A DNA stretch of 64,000 nucleotides from JACVRW01 sp034664125. Lineage in GTDB: Bacteria; Actinomycetota; Thermoleophilia; Solirubrobacterales; Thermoleophilaceae. Below are positions 61,101 to 64,000 of the stretch, in pieces; position 1 is the stretch's first letter; each line of letters opens with the position of its first letter. Both the position numbers and the translations under genes were made by a program. The notes below the pieces were generated by a model that saw only the letters and a program-made list of their open reading frames with translations, did not search any database and was not told the origin of the DNA. The DNA lies in NCBI GenBank assembly GCA_034664125.1, contig JAXDIG010000007.1, positions 62,001-126,000 of the forward strand. The letters run 5' to 3'.

Positions 61101-63401
61101 TCAGGCCGACAGGTCGAGCGCCGCGCCCACGATCGTCTCCGCGTCGATCTCGTGGTGCTCGTAGACCTCCGCGAGGTCCCCCGACTGGCCGAAGCGGGTC
61201 ACCCCGAGCGGTGTCAGCGGCGTCGCATTGGCGACCGCCAGGAAGGCGAGCGCGTGCGGGTCGCCGTCCAGCACCGTGACCAGCGGCGCGGCGCGATCGG
61301 CCGGGAGCAGCTCCTCCAGGATCCCGGGCGAGCCGTCCCCCAGGCCCGCCCGGGCGCGCACCGCGCGGAAGAGCAGATCGGCGCTGGTGACGCAGATCAC
61401 GTCCACGTCGTCGCCGAGCACGTCGGCGGCGGCCAGCACCTCCGGCAGGACCGCGCCCATCCCGGCAAGCGTCACGCGCGGCCGGCCGCGGGCGCGTCGC
61501 AGGGCGTAGCCGCCGGCCAGCACCAGGCGGCGGCGCTCCTCGCTCGTGTCCTCCCCCGCCAGCGCCTGGTCGATAGGCCGCGTCGAGAGGCGGAAGTAGG
61601 CGCTCTCGCCGTCGGCGCGGCCGAGCCGTCCGAGCGCGTGCAGCAGGGTCCACTCCAGGTCCTGCCCGAACGCCGGCTCCCAGGCCGTGCAGCCCGGCTG
61701 GGCGATGCCGATCGAGGGCGTGACGATCGACTGGTGGGCCCCGCCTTCCGGGGCCAGCGACACGCCGCTGGGCGTGCCCACGAGGATCGACTGCCCGCCC
61801 GCGTACATGCCGAACGACCACGGCTCGAGCGCGCGGCCGACGAAGGGGTCGTAGATCGTCCCGATCGGCAGCAGCGGCTGGCCGTAGCGGCTCCACGTGG
61901 CGCCCAGCTCGCCGAGCAGGCCGACCAGGTTGGTTTCCGCGATGCCCAGCTCGAAGTGCCTGCCCGCGGTGCTCTCGTGCCAGTGCACGAGCGTCTGCGG
62001 GTCGTCGGCGAACCAGTCGCGCCGGTCGCCCACGGACCATACGCCCACCTTGTTGAGCCAGCCGCCCAGGTTGGTGGAGCTGGCGACGTCGGGGCTGACC
62101 GTGACCACTCGCTCGGCCACCTCGGGCGCCTCGCGGACGAGGTCGACGAAGAAGCGGCCGAAGGCCTGCTGGGTGGACTCCTGGCTGCGGTGGGTACGCC
62201 CCAGCGCGGGCGGCACCGGCGGCGGCGCCACCGGCTGCGGCTCCTCGCGCGCGAGCGCGAGCGCGGCCGCGGCGCACAGCTCCCCCTCGGCGGAGTCCGC
62301 CTCGAAGGCGGCCCAGGGCTCGTCGGGGTCGGCGCCCAGCACCGCGGCCAGCTCGATCATCTGGTCGCGCGTGAGCAGCGCCGAGTGGTTCTCCGGGTGC
62401 CCTTCGACGGGCAGCGACCAGCCCTTGATCGTGTAGGCGAAGACGACGGTCGGCCGGTCGTGGTCGACGGCCCGGTAGGCCTCGAGCAGCTTGCCGGGAT
62501 CGTGGCCGCCGAGGTCGCGCAACGCGGCGCGCAGCTCGTCGTCGGCGAGCTCGCCGACCAGCTTCGCGAGCTTGCGCCCGCGGCCCGGCAGGCGCGTGCG
62601 CAGCTCCTCCGGGTCGGCGCGCAGCAGGCGCTGGTACTCCTCGTTGGGCATGTGGTCGATGCGCCCGCGCAGCTCCCGGCCGCCCGGGCGCTCGAACAGC
62701 TCGTCCAGCAGGCTCCCGTACTTCACGGTGATCGTCTGCCAGCCGGCGGCCTCGAACATGTGCGCCCAGCGGTCGAAGGCGATGTCCGGCACCACGCGAT
62801 CGAGCGACTGGCGGTTCAGGTCCACCACCCACAGCACCTCGCCGAGGTTGGCCACGCTGGGATCGGCGATCGCCTCCCAGATCGCGCCCTCGTCCAGCTC
62901 GGCATCGCCGACCAGAGCGATCTGCCGCCCCATCGGCGGCGCCCCGAGGCGGTGGGTTTCCAGGTAGCGGCGCGCGAACGCGCTCCAGATCGGCGCGGTC
63001 GCCCCGATGCCGACCGACCCGGTCGAGTAGTCGACCGGGTCCGGGTCCTTGGTGCGGCTCGGGTAGCTCTGGAGGCCGCCGAAGGCGCGCAGCGTCTTCA
63101 GCGCCTCTGGGTCGAGTCGGCCGAGCAGGTAGTTGATCGCGTGCAGGACGGGCGAGGCGTGCGGCTTGACCGAGACCCGGTCCTCGGCGCGCAGCTCGGA
63201 GAACCAGAGCGCCGTCATCAGGCTCACCATCGAGGCGCTCGAGGCCTGGTGCCCGCCGACCTTCACGCCCGAGCGGTTCTCGCGCACGCGGTTGGCATGG
63301 TGGACGATCGCCGTGGCCAGCCACAGCACTCGCCGCTCGACCGCCCTCAGCGTGGCGAGATCAGGCGCCAGCGAGCTGACGTATCCATCGGCGTTCTGCA
63401 T
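61101..63401 (-). CDS. Pyruvate dehydrogenase E1 (AceE)-like TPP enzyme
   Basis: A 766-residue transketolase-fold protein most like the homodimeric E1 AceE but shorter (E. coli AceE is 887). Diagnostic parts are SGVKVGGHQASSASMVSLMT, the H of VSVKPHASPVLHAINYL, ALVGDAELDEGAIWEA with the TPP-binding DLNRQSLD, and GHDPGKLLEAYRAV. The C-terminal domains include MYAGGQSILVGTPSG and PEGGAHQSIVTPSIG. No E2/E3 gene is adjacent. The start at 63401 directly follows the SRP RNA U-run and has no ribosome-binding site; it is uncertain. Confidence 0.85.
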   Translation of the reverse strand: MQNADGYVSSLAPDLATLRAVERRVLWLATAIVHHANRVRENRSGVKVGGHQASSASMVSLMTALWFSELRAEDRVSVKPHASPVLHAINYLLGRLDPEALKTLRAFGGLQSYPSRTKDPDPVDYSTGSVGIGATAPIWSAFARRYLETHRLGAPPMGRQIALVGDAELDEGAIWEAIADPSVANLGEVLWVVDLNRQSLDRVVPDIAFDRWAHMFEAAGWQTITVKYGSLLDELFERPGGRELRGRIDHMPNEEYQRLLRADPEELRTRLPGRGRKLAKLVGELADDELRAALRDLGGHDPGKLLEAYRAVDHDRPTVVFAYTIKGWSLPVEGHPENHSALLTRDQMIELAAVLGADPDEPWAAFEADSAEGELCAAAALALAREEPQPVAPPPVPPALGRTHRSQESTQQAFGRFFVDLVREAPEVAERVVTVSPDVASSTNLGGWLNKVGVWSVGDRRDWFADDPQTLVHWHESTAGRHFELGIAETNLVGLLGELGATWSRYGQPLLPIGTIYDPFVGRALEPWSFGMYAGGQSILVGTPSGVSLAPEGGAHQSIVTPSIGIAQPGCTAWEPAFGQDLEWTLLHALGRLGRADGESAYFRLSTRPIDQALAGEDTSEERRRLVLAGGYALRRARGRPRVTLAGMGAVLPEVLAAADVLGDDVDVICVTSADLLFRAVRARAGLGDGSPGILEELLPADRAAPLVTVLDGDPHALAFLAVANATPLTPLGVTRFGQSGDLAEVYEHHEIDAETIVGAALDLSA

Positions 63402-63404
63402 GGC

Positions 63405-63413
63405 GAAAAAAGT
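63405..63413 (-). terminator. U-run at the SRP RNA 3' end
   Basis: ACTTTTTT directly follows the closing stem of the SRP RNA on the minus strand. It should end the SRP transcript, and it lies only 4 nt before the ATG of the AceE-like gene. Confidence 0.65.
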
Positions 63414-63688
63414 GGACCGTGCACCCGGCGTCGAAGCTGGTCCTCGGGCGTGCCCGCCGATCTTCGGCTCCGGCCAGGCTTCTCCGCGGCGCACGAGCGG
63501 TATCGCTTAAGGCTGCTTCCTCCCGGATCTGACCTGATTCGCAAGCGCTCGCCGCGCGGGACCCAGCCATCGACGCCTCTGTTCGGCGTACTGGCCCCGA
63601 GGGCCGAAGCCCCTCAGTCGGGAATTCAGCCCCGCTAGAGCGGATTGCGGGCGACAGGGCACCGCTACCTCCCCGCCTAGCACGGTCC
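63414..63688 (-). ncRNA. ffs: Signal recognition particle RNA, large Bacillus-type
   Basis: About 275 nt. The ends pair perfectly (5' GGACCGTGC with 3' GCACGGTCC). Near the 5' end is GTGCTAGGCGGGGAGGTAGC, then GGTGCCCTGT and GCAATCCGCTCTAGC, shared with B. subtilis scRNA. Domain IV (63511-63535) reads AGGTCAG, then a GGGA tetraloop region, then GAGGAAGCAGCC. CGCTT/AAGCG closes the helix. TTTTTT follows the 3' end. The RNA folds with Ffh to target nascent membrane proteins. SRP RNA before dnaX is the usual Gram-positive order. Confidence 0.92.
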
Positions 63689-63695
63689 GCGGGGG

Positions 63696-63701
63696 AGTTT
63701 A
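63696..63701 (-). promoter_or_regulatory. -10 element of the SRP RNA gene
   Basis: TAAACT on the minus strand ends 7 nt before the predicted SRP RNA 5' end and overlaps the TAA stop of the GNAT gene. No clear -35. Confidence 0.5.
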
Positions 63702-64000
63702 GAGCCTCCGCATCGCATAGAGGTTGCGCCCGAGCGGTTTTGACCCCGTGTTGAAGCCCATCTCCCGGTATAGGGCCAGCGCGTTCCCGTTCTCCTCGCT
63801 CACGTCGAGGTCGATGCGCCTGCACCCGCGCGCCTCGGCCCGCTCCAAGGCGGCGCTCACGAGCGCCCGGCCGAGCCCCGCATGGCGCGCGGCCCGCGCC
63901 ACGAAAAGATCCTCGAGACAGCAGTCGTCCGCCCCGGTCCAGACAGTCAGGCGGTAGCGCAGCTGGCAAACGCCGGCCGCTGCCTCCTCGGCGTCGGGTG
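63699..64000 (-). CDS. GNAT family N-acetyltransferase (N-terminus outside window)
   Basis: One hundred codons of the C-terminal part are visible, ending TAA at 63701. DLFVARAARHAGLGRALVSA is the acetyl-CoA-binding motif A (R-x-x-G-x-G/A); RRIDLDVSEENGNALALYRE and MGFNTGSKPLGRNLYAMRRL are motif B. Part of the upstream strand reads CQLRYRLTVWTGADDCCLED. Acceptor substrate unknown. Its stop codon overlaps the SRP RNA promoter. Confidence 0.85.
   Translation of the reverse strand, partial: PDAEEAAAGVCQLRYRLTVWTGADDCCLEDLFVARAARHAGLGRALVSAALERAEARGCRRIDLDVSEENGNALALYREMGFNTGSKPLGRNLYAMRRL

Noticed and set aside
60210..63638. A 1142-codon plus-strand frame opposite dnaX, the AceE-like gene and the SRP RNA
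   Set aside because: It has shadow composition and crosses three real genes on the other strand.

Overview
The window is 64 kb of very GC-rich (about 70 percent), densely packed bacterial chromosome. It carries about 55 protein genes, one tRNA, one SRP RNA and short intergenic gaps. Gene content and order (rplY-pth-mfd next to prs-glmU, metG-tatD-rsmA-ispE, SRP RNA-dnaX-ybaB-recR), GTG/TTG starts and start-stop overlaps point to an actinobacterium. The mix of a large Bacillus-type SRP RNA, a DUF559-like protein, a type-E-like succinate dehydrogenase and short leaderless promoters suggests the deep-branching Thermoleophilia/Solirubrobacterales. That placement is inference. I see no prophage, insertion sequence, CRISPR array or plasmid gene, so this is core chromosome.

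Layout. 1-8129 (minus): rplY, pth, mfd, a PrsA-like lipoprotein, mazG, eno and a DivIC/FtsB-like gene cut by the left edge. 8225-13724: an ABC1/UbiB kinase-like gene, a secreted vWA protein, two small proteins, then prs and glmU. 13777-14622: tRNA-Gln followed directly by an HNH endonuclease gene whose start codon lies in a LexA-type SOS box. 14685-21947 (minus): metG, tatD, rsmA, ispE, a DedA-PAP2 fusion, a small membrane protein and a PucR regulator. 22068-28066: M23 peptidase, rsmI, ROK kinase, LCP ligase, an FmdB-type zinc ribbon protein with a CIRCE-like operator at its start, and glycyl-tRNA synthetase. 28077-35055 (minus): TetR regulator with its own palindrome, an FMN-oxidase-like protein, cstA with its YbdD partner, a small basic membrane protein, lon and hsp20. 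35128-44242: secreted 5'-nucleotidase, two FAD oxidoreductases, a DUF559-like protein, MBL hydrolase, a small four-Cys protein, an NAD(P)-binding protein, an SRPBCC protein and a winged-helix regulator.

44307-52885: central carbon metabolism, with malate and isocitrate dehydrogenases, an MFS exporter, a site-2 protease, and a three-gene succinate dehydrogenase. The last has an HdrB-like third subunit instead of membrane anchors, and a SdhB with two complete four-Cys motifs. 53105-64000: a NarL-like regulator with a degenerate receiver, then (minus) asd-lysC, a molybdopterin oxidoreductase, recR (no ATG/GTG/TTG start; probably CTG), ybaB, dnaX, a pyruvate dehydrogenase E1-like gene, the SRP RNA and a GNAT gene cut by the right edge.

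A general signal runs through the window. At least 16 genes that head a transcription unit have a TANNNT hexamer 6-9 nt upstream of the start codon, and most lack a Shine-Dalgarno sequence. This is what widespread leaderless transcription would look like. Genes inside operons instead use ATGA/GTGA overlaps.
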